Assembly (NCBI GenBank): GCA_016188575.1
Contig: JACPHN010000132.1
Span: 1-61,798, forward strand
Direction of reading: 5' to 3'
DNA: 61,798 nucleotides
Origin: Candidatus Schekmanbacteria bacterium
GTDB taxonomy: Bacteria; CSSED10-310; JACPHN01
In this document: positions 51,251 through 61,353 of the stretch, in pieces
How positions within the stretch are numbered: position 1 is the first letter of the stretch
How the letters are laid out: every line of letters starts with the position of its first letter
Position numbers and translations under genes: made by a program
The notes under the pieces: generated by a model
Databases searched by the model: none
What the model saw: the letters and a program-made list of their open reading frames with translations, nothing else
What the model was told of the DNA's origin: nothing

Positions 51251-52582
51251 ATGTCTCAGGTCAGCTTCGAGCTCGCGCTCATTCTGGCGCTGATCGTGGT
51301 CAACGGCATCCTGTCAATGTCTGAGATCGCCATTGTCGCTTCTCGCAAGGCCCGGCTGCAGAAACGTGCCGAAGAGGGAGACCGCCGGGCACGGCTCGCC
51401 CTGGCACTGGCGAACGATCCCGATCAGCTCCTGTCCACGGTCCAGGTCGGCATCACCCTGGTCGGGATTCTCGCGGGAGCATTCGGTGGGGCGACGATTG
51501 CCACGCACCTGGCCGACTGGCTGCGCCACATCGCGTGGTTGGAGAGCTCGAGTGACGCCGTCGCGGTAGCGATTGTCGTCGTCGCCATCACCTTTCTGTC
51601 GGTCGTTGTCGGCGAGCTCGTCCCGAAGCGGCTGGCTCTCAGCAACCCGGAGCGCATCGCGGCCAGCGTCGCCGGCCCCATGCGGACACTTTCGCGCATC
51701 GCCTCGCCGGCCGTATGGACGCTCACCGCGGCGACAAATTTCCTGCTCAAGGCGCTGCGCGTCGCGCCATCCGGTGAGCCTCCCATAACGGAGGATGAAA
51801 TCAAGCTCCTGCTCCGTCAGGGAGCGCAACTCGGCACGTTCGAGATCGCGGAGCGGGAAATGGTCGAACGCGTCTTTCGGCTCGGTGACCGGCGGGTCAG
51901 CTCATTGATGACGCCGCGCACCGAGGTGGACTGGGTCGACCTCGACGATGCCACCGATGAGAGCTTGCGAAAGATGGCGGCGAGCGGCCACTCCTACTTC
52001 CCGGTTTGCCAGGGAAATCGCGATCACATCCTCGGGATCGCTTCGGTCAAGCGCCTGTGGGCACAGGCGGTGGACGGCAGCCCGGCCGATCTCCAGGCCA
52101 CACTGCTACCGCCAATGTTTGTTCCGGAAAGCCTCCATGCGCTCAAATTGCTGGATCTTCTCAAACAGTCCGGAACCCACGTCGCCCTCGTGATCGACGA
52201 GTACGGGGGATTCCAGGGGATGGTGACGCTAAACGACATTCTCGGGGACATTGTCGGGGAAGTGGCATGGTTGGGTGAAACCGAAGAGCCCGAGGTGGTT
52301 CAGCGCGCCGACGGCTCCTGGCTCATCGACGGCATGCTACCGGTGACCGAGCTCACTCACGTCCTCAACATCCGCCAACTTCCAGGCGAGGCGAGCGGGA
52401 CTTTTGAAACGGTCGGCGGGTTCGTCATGGCGCATATGGGTCGAATTCCACGGGTTGGCGACTTCTTCCAGTGGCATGATCTGCGCTTCGAGGTCGTGGA
52501 CATGGACGAGCGGAGAGTCGACAAGGTGCTGGTGGCGACGGCCGCTCCGGATACCGTGGCGGGCGGCAGCTCCGGCGGCTGA
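51251..52582 (+). CDS. CNNM/CBS-pair membrane protein (CorC/HlyC family)
   Basis: A 443-aa hemolysin-family protein. The DUF21/CNNM membrane part (~1-190, four helices) has SMSEIAIVASRKARLQ and VVVGELVPKRLAL, followed by a CBS pair (~200-330; RVSSLMTPRTEVDWVDLD, VALVIDEYGGFQGMVTLNDIL) and a C-terminal CorC_HlyC domain. Members probably transport or sense Mg2+ and are often misnamed haemolysins. AGGAG lies 9-13 bases before the ATG. It stands alone on its strand. Confidence 0.93.
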   Translation: MSQVSFELALILALIVVNGILSMSEIAIVASRKARLQKRAEEGDRRARLALALANDPDQLLSTVQVGITLVGILAGAFGGATIATHLADWLRHIAWLESSSDAVAVAIVVVAITFLSVVVGELVPKRLALSNPERIAASVAGPMRTLSRIASPAVWTLTAATNFLLKALRVAPSGEPPITEDEIKLLLRQGAQLGTFEIAEREMVERVFRLGDRRVSSLMTPRTEVDWVDLDDATDESLRKMAASGHSYFPVCQGNRDHILGIASVKRLWAQAVDGSPADLQATLLPPMFVPESLHALKLLDLLKQSGTHVALVIDEYGGFQGMVTLNDILGDIVGEVAWLGETEEPEVVQRADGSWLIDGMLPVTELTHVLNIRQLPGEASGTFETVGGFVMAHMGRIPRVGDFFQWHDLRFEVVDMDERRVDKVLVATAAPDTVAGGSSGG

Positions 52583-52603
52583 CGCGCGCGGCCGGTCGCG
52601 GCG

Positions 52604-54070
52604 TCAGACGCGCAGAACCGTCACGCTGGGCTCGTTTTCGCTCGGGTCGGTGCTGAAGCCGCGCAACACAAGAATCGTCTGTCCGGGCTCGGTCAGACCG
52701 AGGTCCCGGACCAGTTGCTTGGCCAGGGAACCATGCAGCTCGATGTCGAGCTCGGAGTCGGCAGCGGTCACGGGTATGACCCCCCACAGCAGACTGGCGA
52801 AGGAGAGGACGCGGCGACTCGCGGTTGCCGCGATGATCGGGGCGGCCGGGCGGGAGCTGCTCGTTACCGCAACCGACCGGCCGGCCCGGGAGATCACGAC
52901 GATGGCGCGCACCAGCAAATCCCGCGATAGCAGGGCCGTGGACTCCGCCATGGCGTCATCGACGGCGAGTGGCGGTGCGGCGCGCCGGCCGTTGCCGCGC
53001 AAGGTCCCGAACGCGCCGTGGGCAAAAAGGTGCGCCTCCGTCTGGCGCGCGACCGCGTCCATCGTGGCCACGGCTTCCACGGGGTGCCGGCCCGTGGCCG
53101 TCTCGGCGGACAGCATCACCGCGTCGACACCGGACTTTACCGCGTGGGCGATATCCGCGACTTCCGCCCGCGTCGGGCGCTGATTCTCGATCATCGACTC
53201 GAGCATCTGGGTAGCGATGATGACCGGTTTTCGATACTCGCGGGCCAGCGCGGTGAGTTGCTCCTGGGCATCGGGAACGGCTTCCGGGGGCAACTCGACG
53301 CCGAGGTCGCCGCGCGCGACCATGATGCCATCCGCGGCGCCGAGGATCGCGTCGATGTTCTCCAGAGCTTCGCGTTTTTCGATCTTGGCGATGATGGCGG
53401 CGCCTTCTGGGGCTGCCTCGGCAACGAGCGCACGAAGCTCAACGACGTCCGCCGCGTTGCGTACGAACGACAGCGCGATGATATCGACGCCGAGAGCGAG
53501 CGCGAAACGGGCATCGGCGCGGTCCGCATCCGTAAGCGCCGGCGCGGACAGCGTCACTCCCGGCAGGTTCATTCCCTTGTGGTCGGTCAGCACCCCGCCA
53601 TCCAGCGTCAGGCATCGCACCTCGGTGCCCGCCACCTCCTCCACGGCGAGCACGACGTTTCCGTCATCCAGCAGAACGCGGTCGCCGGGCCGGACTTCCC
53701 GCGCCAGATCGCGATATTGCGAAGGCACCAGACCCGGTCCGCCCAGGACGTCGCGAGTGGTAATCGTCACGCAGCTTCCGTTGGCGACCTCGATCCTTCC
53801 CCCGGCGAGCTTCCCGATACGCATCTTGGGTCCGCACAGGTCAGCGAGCACGGAGACGAGCATTCGGGCTTCGACCTCGGCGGCGCGAATGCGTTCGCAC
53901 GCCTGGCGATGTTGCTCATGCGAGCCGTGTGAGAAGTTGAGGCGAAACACGTTGACACCCGCACGAATCAACGCGGGAATGCAATCGATCGAGGCGGGCC
54001 CGACAGTGGCGACAATCTTTGTCCGTCTGGTCTTGAGCCGTCTCACGTTCGAAAAAATGCCCGAATCCAT
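52604..54070 (-). CDS. pyk: Pyruvate kinase
   Basis: A 488-aa pyruvate kinase, the last step of glycolysis. Motifs: RRTKIVATVGPAS, RAGVNVFRLNFSHG, ADLCGPKMRIG, IIAKIEKREALENID (catalytic Lys), MVARGDLGVELP, KPVIIATQMLESM and VMLSAETATG. The C-terminal regulatory domain (~360-480) is present and ends in SVTVLRV. The ATG at 54070 has AGGAG at 6 bases; longer frames upstream run into the dihydrouridine synthase gene. It lies 17 bases after the Dus stop, so it is probably co-transcribed. Confidence 0.95.
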   Translation of the reverse strand: MDSGIFSNVRRLKTRRTKIVATVGPASIDCIPALIRAGVNVFRLNFSHGSHEQHRQACERIRAAEVEARMLVSVLADLCGPKMRIGKLAGGRIEVANGSCVTITTRDVLGGPGLVPSQYRDLAREVRPGDRVLLDDGNVVLAVEEVAGTEVRCLTLDGGVLTDHKGMNLPGVTLSAPALTDADRADARFALALGVDIIALSFVRNAADVVELRALVAEAAPEGAAIIAKIEKREALENIDAILGAADGIMVARGDLGVELPPEAVPDAQEQLTALAREYRKPVIIATQMLESMIENQRPTRAEVADIAHAVKSGVDAVMLSAETATGRHPVEAVATMDAVARQTEAHLFAHGAFGTLRGNGRRAAPPLAVDDAMAESTALLSRDLLVRAIVVISRAGRSVAVTSSSRPAAPIIAATASRRVLSFASLLWGVIPVTAADSELDIELHGSLAKQLVRDLGLTEPGQTILVLRGFSTDPSENEPSVTVLRV

Positions 54071-54087
54071 GTGGGCTCCTCTCTCGT

Positions 54088-55119
54088 TTAACCGACGGCG
54101 CCCGTGGCATCCCAGTCGATCGGCGGCGCTACGGCGTCGATGCAGGCTTTTTCCGCCGCGACGAAAATCCGTTCCGCGACTTCCATGGTTTCGGCAGCCG
54201 AGGCGGTTTGCATGAGCGCACCGACCTGGGCATCTACCGGCTGCAGTCCGCGCGCATACCAGCGGAGCTGCCGGCGAAAGGCGCGAACGGCTTCGGGTTC
54301 GGACGGAACGCCTTCGAGGTACTCGTTGAAGTGTCGCCGCAGGACCTGGAAGCGCTCGAGCGGCCGCGGCGGCCTGGCGGTGGCGTCGCCGAGCAGGCGA
54401 AAGAGAAATGGGTAGCCGCGGGCCGCACGGCCGATCATGATGGCATCGCATCCCGTGGTGCGGAACATCTCCGCGGCGGTGTGCCGGTCGAAGACGTCCC
54501 CGTTGCCGATGACGGGGATCGTGGCTGCCGCCTTGACGTCGGCGATCAGGCGCCACCGTGCGGGTCCGGCATATCCCTGCATGCGCGTGCGCGGATGGAC
54601 ACAGAGGGCGGCTGCCCCGCTATCCTGGAGAATGCGCGCCACCTCGACGGCGTTGACGGATGCGTCGTCCCAGCCGGCCCGCATCTTGACGGTAATCGGA
54701 AGCCCGCTGCTCCTTGCCATGGCGCTCACGATCGCACCAGCGCGGTGGGGATCCCGGTGCAGGGCCGAGCCCGCGCCACCCCTGATGACGCTGCGAACGG
54801 GGCAGCCCATGTTCAGGTCGATCATCCCGGCGCCCAAGTCGCGTGCGGCTTGCGCGGCTTCTCCCATCTGCGCGGGATCGCCGCCGAAAAGCTGCACCCA
54901 GAAGGGAGTCTCGATCGCCGTGTCGCGGCGTAGGGAGTGGCGCGACAGCCGGCTCCCCGCAAGCAAGCCGCGCGCGCCGATCAGCTCTGTAGGCGCCGCG
55001 GCCGCACCGTGCTCGCGCGCGATCCGGCGGAATGGAAGCTCGCTGATAGACGCCATCGGCGCCAGGATGAAATGGCCTGAGAAGGCATACGGCCCGATGC
55101 GAAAGCCATCAGAAGTCAT
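54088..55119 (-). CDS. dus: tRNA-dihydrouridine synthase
   Basis: A 343-aa FMN-dependent Dus of the DusB-like group, reducing uridine in tRNA D-loops. Motifs: LAPMASISELPFRRIAREHGA, WVQLFGGDPAQMGEAA, IDLNMGCPV (the Cys that protonates the base), TVKMRAGWDD, VHPRTRMQGYAG and VIGNGDVF. It is followed after 17 bases by pyruvate kinase. A terminator (55152-55200) separates it from the VWA gene upstream. Confidence 0.93.
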   Translation of the reverse strand: MTSDGFRIGPYAFSGHFILAPMASISELPFRRIAREHGAAAAPTELIGARGLLAGSRLSRHSLRRDTAIETPFWVQLFGGDPAQMGEAAQAARDLGAGMIDLNMGCPVRSVIRGGAGSALHRDPHRAGAIVSAMARSSGLPITVKMRAGWDDASVNAVEVARILQDSGAAALCVHPRTRMQGYAGPARWRLIADVKAAATIPVIGNGDVFDRHTAAEMFRTTGCDAIMIGRAARGYPFLFRLLGDATARPPRPLERFQVLRRHFNEYLEGVPSEPEAVRAFRRQLRWYARGLQPVDAQVGALMQTASAAETMEVAERIFVAAEKACIDAVAPPIDWDATGAVG

Positions 55120-55151
55120 TGCGCGGCGAGCCGCCGTTCACGGTCGAGAAT

Positions 55152-55200
55152 AGAAAAAGGGCTCTCGTTTGCGGTCGCAACATGCCGCTTTCGAGAGCCC
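55152..55200 (-). terminator. Rho-independent terminator after the VWA gene
   Basis: A perfect 9-bp stem GGGCTCTCG/CGAGAGCCC (55159-55167 and 55192-55200) with an inner GCGG/CCGC stem. Read on the minus strand it is followed by TTTTT (55158 down to 55154), so it terminates the VWA gene transcript. Confidence 0.9.
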
Positions 55201-55241
55201 CTGTCACCCAGGTTACGGAGGAGGGACTGGGCACGGACAAT

Positions 55242-56504
55242 TTAGTACTTGATTCCTTTGTCGGCAGCCTGCGTGCGGATCATGTCGAGGACTTCCTCGT
55301 CGAATCCGGGGCCGGCTGGAGCCTCCTTCTGCTGCTCTTTGATATACCCGTCGCGGGTCTTGGAGACTTCGGCAATCTCCCTCTTGATCGCATCCTGTCG
55401 CATCTTGGCCTCGGCCAGCTTGCCCTTGAGCTGCTCGGGAGGAAGGCCCTGCATTTCCGTTGGCAAGTCCGAGGCCGGGATCGCCTCCAGGGCGACGTCT
55501 CCCGACTCCACGTCGGCAATCAGGTCTTTTTCGGTCAGCTTCTTGGACTTGGCCAGATAAGACGCACGTGATGCTGCCATGGGCGCTGCGAGGGCGCCAC
55601 CGGACTCGATGCGGGCGCGCGCCGCCGAGCGCTCAGTCTCTGCGCCATAGACGATTGTGCTGTCCGCGAGTCGAGCATTCAGCTCGGCCAACTTGGCGTC
55701 GTACGGCGTCGCGACGAACTGCATACCGCCGGTGGAGTCGATTGAGGCGAACTTGCCGTGGGCGAGGCTGGCGATTTCCGTGAACACTCGCCCCGTGTCA
55801 TCCGCGTTTCCGCAGCGGATCGTGTTGATGGTGATGCCCTTCAGCGTGGCGTCCGCGGACGCCTTCCGGTAGTCGTAGCCGTCTTGATAGTCGGTGTGCG
55901 CCGGGGCATCGCCGACCAGGAAAATGAGCTTCAGCGCCTGTCCAGTCTGCGTCCAGGCGAGATCGTACACCGCTTCGGACAGCGCCCGGCTGACGTGCTC
56001 CGGGGTATCGCCGCCGCCATTGGCCGACAGCGAGCTCAAGTTTTGAAAGACGGCGTCAAGGTCCGGGGAGAAATCGAAGCGCTTGGTGACGTATTCGTCC
56101 GTCGTGTCTCGGTATCCGATGAGGGCGACGCGCAAGTCTGGCGTCGGCTGACCATCGGCGATCTGAGAAGCGATCGACCATACCTTGCGCTTGGCGCCCT
56201 CGATCAGGCCCGACATCGAGCCGGTGGTGTCGAGGACAAAGACCACGTCAACCTTTGGGGCTTCCTGAGAGGGGAGAGCAGCGGTCGCAGGGGCCGGCAT
56301 CGCGGGTGGGGCAGGTGCAACCGTCAGCGGCCCGATCGGTGGGGAGACCGCCTTCGGGTTGGCCCCTGAGACGAAAACCGCGAATGCCGGGATCGACCGC
56401 CACCCTCCCGTAATCCAAAGGACAGCCGCGGCGGCAACGCAAAGCGCGAGAGGTAGCGCAAAGTAGGTCGTAAACCAACGGGGCAATCGTACCGGTGCCG
56501 GCAT
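55242..56504 (-). CDS. VWA-domain membrane protein
   Basis: A 420-aa protein with one N-terminal membrane helix (~12-30), a Pro/Ala-rich linker and a von Willebrand A domain (~85-280) with a complete MIDAS DTTGSMSG, Thr/Asp (GGGDTPEH) and a Rossmann-like core (VFVLDTT, ALKLIFLVGDAP). The C-terminal ~140 residues are helical and charged. The domain probably sits outside the cytoplasm, binding a partner protein through its metal site. GGAGGAAAAAG precedes the ATG. Strong terminator behind it. Confidence 0.9.
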   Translation of the reverse strand: MPAPVRLPRWFTTYFALPLALCVAAAAVLWITGGWRSIPAFAVFVSGANPKAVSPPIGPLTVAPAPPAMPAPATAALPSQEAPKVDVVFVLDTTGSMSGLIEGAKRKVWSIASQIADGQPTPDLRVALIGYRDTTDEYVTKRFDFSPDLDAVFQNLSSLSANGGGDTPEHVSRALSEAVYDLAWTQTGQALKLIFLVGDAPAHTDYQDGYDYRKASADATLKGITINTIRCGNADDTGRVFTEIASLAHGKFASIDSTGGMQFVATPYDAKLAELNARLADSTIVYGAETERSAARARIESGGALAAPMAASRASYLAKSKKLTEKDLIADVESGDVALEAIPASDLPTEMQGLPPEQLKGKLAEAKMRQDAIKREIAEVSKTRDGYIKEQQKEAPAGPGFDEEVLDMIRTQAADKGIKY

Positions 56505-56588
56505 CTTTTTCCTCCGAGTGCGTCGGGCCGCCGACTGACCATACGTAGGTTAAAACGGCGCGACCCGAATCTTGTTCCGACGATCATC

Positions 56589-57734
56589 CTAGACAGCGGG
56601 CGAGCCCGGATGTTCCATGAGCACAGGCCGACCGGTCCGCGCGCTCTGATGGATGGCGGCGATGACCGAAAGCGCCGCCAGGCCGTCCGCACCGCTCGAT
56701 TCCGGTTCCCGGCCGCCGTCGACTGCGTCCAGAAGCTCCGCGACAGCGCCGACCCAGGGATTGGCGGCGAGCTGCTCGTCCGCGGATGGCGCCGGCGGCT
56801 GCCCCGGCACCAGATCGCGAAATCCCGTGTATCTGGCGCTGGTCTGGCCGAGCGCAAGCTCCCAGATGCCGTTGCCGATGCGCAGGCGACCGTCGCGACC
56901 GTCGACCTCCAGCGAAAACTCGAAGTAGTCGCGGCGTCCCCCCGCTTCCAGAAAGACGTGGGCGCCGCCGGTCAGCTCGAGCAGCGCCGCCGCGCTGTGG
57001 TCGATCCGCGCCGCGCTGTCGACGTCCACGCGCGCGCTCACCCAGGAGACCTCGGCGCCCGTCAGGAAGCGGATCGCATCGATGAGGTGCGTGCCGTCGT
57101 GGGCGAGTGGCCCGTGGCCTACCAGGTCCCCGTCTTCGTCGGGGCAGCGCCACGCGTCGGCCCTGACCCCCTGCGCCAGGTCCTTGCCAAACGCCGTGAC
57201 TACCTTGCCGACCAGCGACCGGACCGGGCCGATCTGGCCGTCCCGGATCAGTCGCCGCGCGAGCCGAAAGTGCGGATCGAACCGCCGTTCGTGATTGATG
57301 AGCAGAGCCGTGCCGCGCTCGCGGCAATGGCGAATCATCTTGCGCGCCTCGTCGACGCTCCACGCCAGCGGTTTTTCGCACAGCACACCGCGCGCCCCGC
57401 AGCGCGATGCCTCCATCGTCAGCGCCGCGTGCAGCCGCGTCGGTGCGGCCACGACGACAATGTCCGGCCGCTCCGCCGCGAGCATCTCAGCCGCGCTGCG
57501 ATATAGCGCCGGCACTCCCCACCGCTCCCCGGCAGCCGCGAGTCGCGCGGCGTCCACATCGCACAAGGCCACGAGCGCAAGCCGGTCCGCCAGTGCGCTC
57601 ATGGCCCCCGCGTGCGTGCACGGTTTGCCGCGCAGAGGATCGTCCTCTAGCAAGCTCCCGATGCGCCCACAACCGATGAGCGCCGCACGATGCCGTGGAG
57701 CTCCAGAACCCGCGGTGTCCACGTCAGCGACCAC
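56589..57734 (-). CDS. Gfo/Idh/MocA family oxidoreductase
   Basis: A 381-aa NAD(P)-dependent oxidoreductase. N-terminal Rossmann fold with GCGRIGSLLEDDP, the CEKPLAWS catalytic Lys motif and the DGTHLIDAIRFL His region, then the C-terminal dimer domain. The substrate is likely a sugar or cyclitol derivative. The start is GTG 57734, 10 bases after the stop of the giant kinase, with GAGGCG before it, so it is probably in the kinase transcript. Confidence 0.9.
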   Translation of the reverse strand: MVADVDTAGSGAPRHRAALIGCGRIGSLLEDDPLRGKPCTHAGAMSALADRLALVALCDVDAARLAAAGERWGVPALYRSAAEMLAAERPDIVVVAAPTRLHAALTMEASRCGARGVLCEKPLAWSVDEARKMIRHCRERGTALLINHERRFDPHFRLARRLIRDGQIGPVRSLVGKVVTAFGKDLAQGVRADAWRCPDEDGDLVGHGPLAHDGTHLIDAIRFLTGAEVSWVSARVDVDSAARIDHSAAALLELTGGAHVFLEAGGRRDYFEFSLEVDGRDGRLRIGNGIWELALGQTSARYTGFRDLVPGQPPAPSADEQLAANPWVGAVAELLDAVDGGREPESSGADGLAALSVIAAIHQSARTGRPVLMEHPGSPAV

Positions 57735-57744
57735 CGGCGGCGCC

Positions 57745-60700
57745 TCAGCCCACGCCGGTCGCTCGGCGGTTGCCGCGAAGCATCCGCAGAAGCGCGGGTG
57801 GGTACGTGGTCAGGTGCTCACCGCAAACCAGCTCATCTTCACAACCCGTCGCAAGGGCGCGCTGCGCGCGGTCGAGCATGCGTAGGGCCCGCCCGGGCGC
57901 GCTCGTAGTTTCCACCGTCGTCCCGGTAGGACCCGCCACGCGGAGCGCCTCGTCCAGGAACGAGCTGGCCGACGCGCCACCGGCGAGCGCGAGATGCCCG
58001 CGTTCGCACAGGCACCAGGCCAGGTGCAACGGATCATGCAACCGCCTCAGGGTCGCTTCAGCCTCCGCAAGTCTCGCCACCAGCTCCGACCGTTGGCTTC
58101 CCAGCCGGCGACCCAGGACGACTTCGCCAATCGTGAAGATTGCCTGAGCGCGAACGTTGCCAATCTCCTTGAGCATCTGCAGAGCTTCCGCGAACCGCCT
58201 GCGGGCGTCTTCGGTGTCCCCATTTTCTCCGGCAAGCACAGCGAGGTGCCCGAGCGCGTACGCCTCCTGCTCGCGGTAGCCCGTTTGCTTCGCCAGTGCC
58301 AACGCCTGCTCCGTGTATTTCCAGGAGCTCTGGTTGTTTCCCTCCACCCAGGCAATGATGCCCATGTTCTGGAGTGCCATCCACTCCCCGCCGCGATTTC
58401 CGAGCGCGCGCGCGGTTTGCAGCGCGCGGCTGTAGAGGCGCTTGGCCTCTTCGGTGTTGCCCTCGAAAGTCGCGACCAGGGCGAGCCCGGCGAGGTTGCG
58501 GCCGATGCTCGGCTGATCTCCGCGCTTCCGGGACCACTCGAGCGCGCGCAGAAAGTGCTTGCGGGCGAGCGCCATGTTACCGTTGGAAACTTCCACGAGC
58601 CCCAGCGTCCGAAACATCTCCCCGAGCCCGCTATCAACGCCGCCGGCCCGATGTTCCTTGATGACCTCGCCACAGGCCGCGATGGCACCTGCAGAATTTC
58701 CAAGCCTGCGCAAGTTCTCCGCGATGCGCCGCTGCGCGTCGACGGCCAGTTGGCGCAAACCCACACGGCGCGCCGCTTCGTGCACCTGTTCCAGGAGCTC
58801 CCCGGCCTCCCGCAGCTTGCCCGCAGGCGACAATGCCCGATCGGCCAGCTCCAGTTTCACACGCAGGCAGGACTCCGAGGTAGCGTCGCACAGGTGCAAC
58901 GCGGAGCGGAAGAGCACCTCCGCCTCCTGATAGGCGTAGCACTGGCACGCCTGGCGCGCTCCGCCGAGATAACACTCGCGCGCGCGGCCGACGGCCCCGG
59001 CGCTCTCCCAGTGGTACGCGAGACCCGCCAGGTGCTCGACGCGCAGCTCGCGCACCGCCGCGCCGATCACGGTCGCCGCCGCAACGTGCAGTGCCGTACG
59101 GCGACGGGGATCGAGTCGCCCGTAGGCGATATCGAGAAGAGCCTCCTGGGTCACCCTCACGGCTCCGAGCCGGTCATTCTCCACGATGTCGCGGCGCGAT
59201 AGCTCGGCGATTCCGTCCAGAAACGCCTCATCGCCTAGACCCGACATCACCTGGAGCTGCGACATCGGCGCCTTGCGACCCGCAACGGCCAGCGCCGCGA
59301 GGACCTCGCGCCCCGCCGGGGACAACGACTCGAGCCGCTTCTCGACCAGTGAGCGCAGTGACCCGGTAATGGGAAAGGCGGCGAGCTGCCCGGTACCGGT
59401 CGTTGCCTGCAGAGCCGAATCCGCCAGCTTCCAGCGGCCGAGCGCGTCGCGGCGAAGCACCCCTTGCTCCACTGCGGCGCGCAGATACTCGGCGGCGTGA
59501 AAGGGTATCCCGCGCGCCACCTTGATCACCAGAGAAACCAGTTGAAGGGGCGGAAATGGCGCCGCCAACATGTCCTTGACGATGGCCGCGATCGCGTCCG
59601 TGGCGAGTGGCCTCAGGGCCACGACGCTGACCAGAGCGGAGCGCCCGAGCGCCAGCAGCGCGGCGGGCGCTTCCTCGGGCCGGTACGCGCCGACCAGCAG
59701 CCAACCCCACTGCTGCGGCGTTTTGTGCTCGAGGCAGTGGGTCAGGTAGGCGAGCGAGAGCTCATCGATCCATTGGAGGTCATCGAGAAGCAGCACGGGT
59801 GGTGCGGTCATGGCCAGTGCCGAAAGCACGGCATCGAGATGCTCGAACAGCCGCGCCCGGGCGGCCTCCGGCGGCAGCTCTTCTGGGGCAGCGGCGGCGT
59901 CGCGAGGGCTCGGGTACTGCGTGAGCGCTGGTTCGTAGGGCGCCAGGAACGGAATGTGCGGCCCAAGCACGCGATCGAGCTCGCGGCCGCGACGCTTTCG
60001 ACAGTGCTCGGCGATGGTCCGCAGGGGCCGCCGCAGCACGGCCAGCGGCCCGCCGTCCTCACTGCGGCAGGCTCCCAACATGACCACGGCGCCTTCGGCG
60101 CGGGCCATGAGCGCTACCTCATTGGCCAGACGGGTCTTCCCCACTCCGGCCTCGCCCGCCAGCAGCACCGCACCGCCGCGGCCGGAGACCACAGACTGCA
60201 GACGCGACTTGATCGCGGAGAGCTCTGCCTCCCGACCGGACAGGCGCGGGCGGTAGAGGTACGGGCGAATCGTGGGGCAGCCGGCCCAGGGACTGTCGTC
60301 GGCGCCGAACTTCGCGAGCAGCGTCGCGACATCACTGGCGTGGCCGACCCGATCTTGAGGCAAGCGGGCGAGCAACCGCATCACCAGAGCCTCGAGCTCC
60401 ATCTGCACCCAGGGAGCGACCTCGCCGAGCGGTGGGGCATCGGTGTTGGTCTTCAGGTAGAGCAGGTTCGCTCCGGCGGCGGCGCCAAAAACCGGCTGGC
60501 CGGCCAGCAGCTCATACACGATGCACCCAAGAGAATACAGATCTGTGCGCGGATCGACAGCCGCGCCGCTGATCTGTTCCGGCGCCATGTACGCCAGCGT
60601 GCCCATCGGCGAGATCTGGCCGTGGAGTTGCTCGCGCCACCAGCTCCCGCTCTCTTCGTCCGGTATCGACATTGTCAGGCCGAAGTCGACAATTACGGGC

Positions 60701-61353
60701 CAGCCGTCCGGGCGGACGACGATGTTGTCCGGCTTCAGGTCGCGGTGGACGACTCCCTCGCCGTGCGTGTAGGCGAGCACCTGAGCGACGCGGGCGACCA
60801 GCGTCAGGACCGCGGCCACGGAGTCGTGATCCGGCTCCGGGAAGTCGCCGCCGGAGGATGCTGGGGTGGCCGGCGGAATGGCGGCGGATTCCGGGGGTGC
60901 ATGCGGCGGGTCGGTGTTGTCCGCAGGGCGAGGCGCGGCCATGCCGGCGGGGGTCAGGAACGCAGCGGTGCCGGTATCGCGCATGGGCGGCGCCGTCTCG
61001 TAGTACGTCGAGTGGTCTATCGAGGGTTCAGAATCGACGCGTGGCGTATGCGGGGAGAGCGCGAAACGCCCATACCGCCTGAGAGTCTGGCCGGCGAGCA
61101 GCTCCATGGCGCACCAGGGCATGCCGTCCTGAACGCCCTGGTCGAGGATCTTCACCACGCCCGGATGCTGGAGCTGCGCCAGCGCGCGGATTTCGGCGCG
61201 TATTGCCTGAATCAGGCTGGGCTCGCTAATGCGTACCGTCTTGACCGCCACCTCGCGGCCCGAAGCACCGTGTCTGGCGCGCGAAACGACACCCATCCCG
61301 CCTTTGCCGATGAGCTCCAGGATTTCGTACGGGCCGATGCGCACAGGTGTCAC
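57745..61353 (-). CDS. Giant Ser/Thr kinase - AAA ATPase - TPR protein (2)
   Basis: A 1202-aa protein, paralogous to 18127-22140. The kinase domain (~7-330) has IGKGGMGVVSRARH, Lys38 in VAVKTV, HRDLKPDN (Asp205), DFG (223-225) and APEQ. As in the paralogue, a long Pro/Ala/Ser-rich insertion (~95-180, about 85 residues) splits the domain between hinge and catalytic loop. An LSGREAEL linker leads to the AAA_16/STAND-like ATPase with Walker A GEAGVGKT (400-407) and Walker B LLLDDLQW, then TPR-like helical pairs over ~750-1130. The start is GTG 61353 just after GGAGGTGA; a GTG three codons later is an alternative. The Gfo/Idh gene follows. Confidence 0.9.
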   Translation of the reverse strand: MTPVRIGPYEILELIGKGGMGVVSRARHGASGREVAVKTVRISEPSLIQAIRAEIRALAQLQHPGVVKILDQGVQDGMPWCAMELLAGQTLRRYGRFALSPHTPRVDSEPSIDHSTYYETAPPMRDTGTAAFLTPAGMAAPRPADNTDPPHAPPESAAIPPATPASSGGDFPEPDHDSVAAVLTLVARVAQVLAYTHGEGVVHRDLKPDNIVVRPDGWPVIVDFGLTMSIPDEESGSWWREQLHGQISPMGTLAYMAPEQISGAAVDPRTDLYSLGCIVYELLAGQPVFGAAAGANLLYLKTNTDAPPLGEVAPWVQMELEALVMRLLARLPQDRVGHASDVATLLAKFGADDSPWAGCPTIRPYLYRPRLSGREAELSAIKSRLQSVVSGRGGAVLLAGEAGVGKTRLANEVALMARAEGAVVMLGACRSEDGGPLAVLRRPLRTIAEHCRKRRGRELDRVLGPHIPFLAPYEPALTQYPSPRDAAAAPEELPPEAARARLFEHLDAVLSALAMTAPPVLLLDDLQWIDELSLAYLTHCLEHKTPQQWGWLLVGAYRPEEAPAALLALGRSALVSVVALRPLATDAIAAIVKDMLAAPFPPLQLVSLVIKVARGIPFHAAEYLRAAVEQGVLRRDALGRWKLADSALQATTGTGQLAAFPITGSLRSLVEKRLESLSPAGREVLAALAVAGRKAPMSQLQVMSGLGDEAFLDGIAELSRRDIVENDRLGAVRVTQEALLDIAYGRLDPRRRTALHVAAATVIGAAVRELRVEHLAGLAYHWESAGAVGRARECYLGGARQACQCYAYQEAEVLFRSALHLCDATSESCLRVKLELADRALSPAGKLREAGELLEQVHEAARRVGLRQLAVDAQRRIAENLRRLGNSAGAIAACGEVIKEHRAGGVDSGLGEMFRTLGLVEVSNGNMALARKHFLRALEWSRKRGDQPSIGRNLAGLALVATFEGNTEEAKRLYSRALQTARALGNRGGEWMALQNMGIIAWVEGNNQSSWKYTEQALALAKQTGYREQEAYALGHLAVLAGENGDTEDARRRFAEALQMLKEIGNVRAQAIFTIGEVVLGRRLGSQRSELVARLAEAEATLRRLHDPLHLAWCLCERGHLALAGGASASSFLDEALRVAGPTGTTVETTSAPGRALRMLDRAQRALATGCEDELVCGEHLTTYPPALLRMLRGNRRATGVG

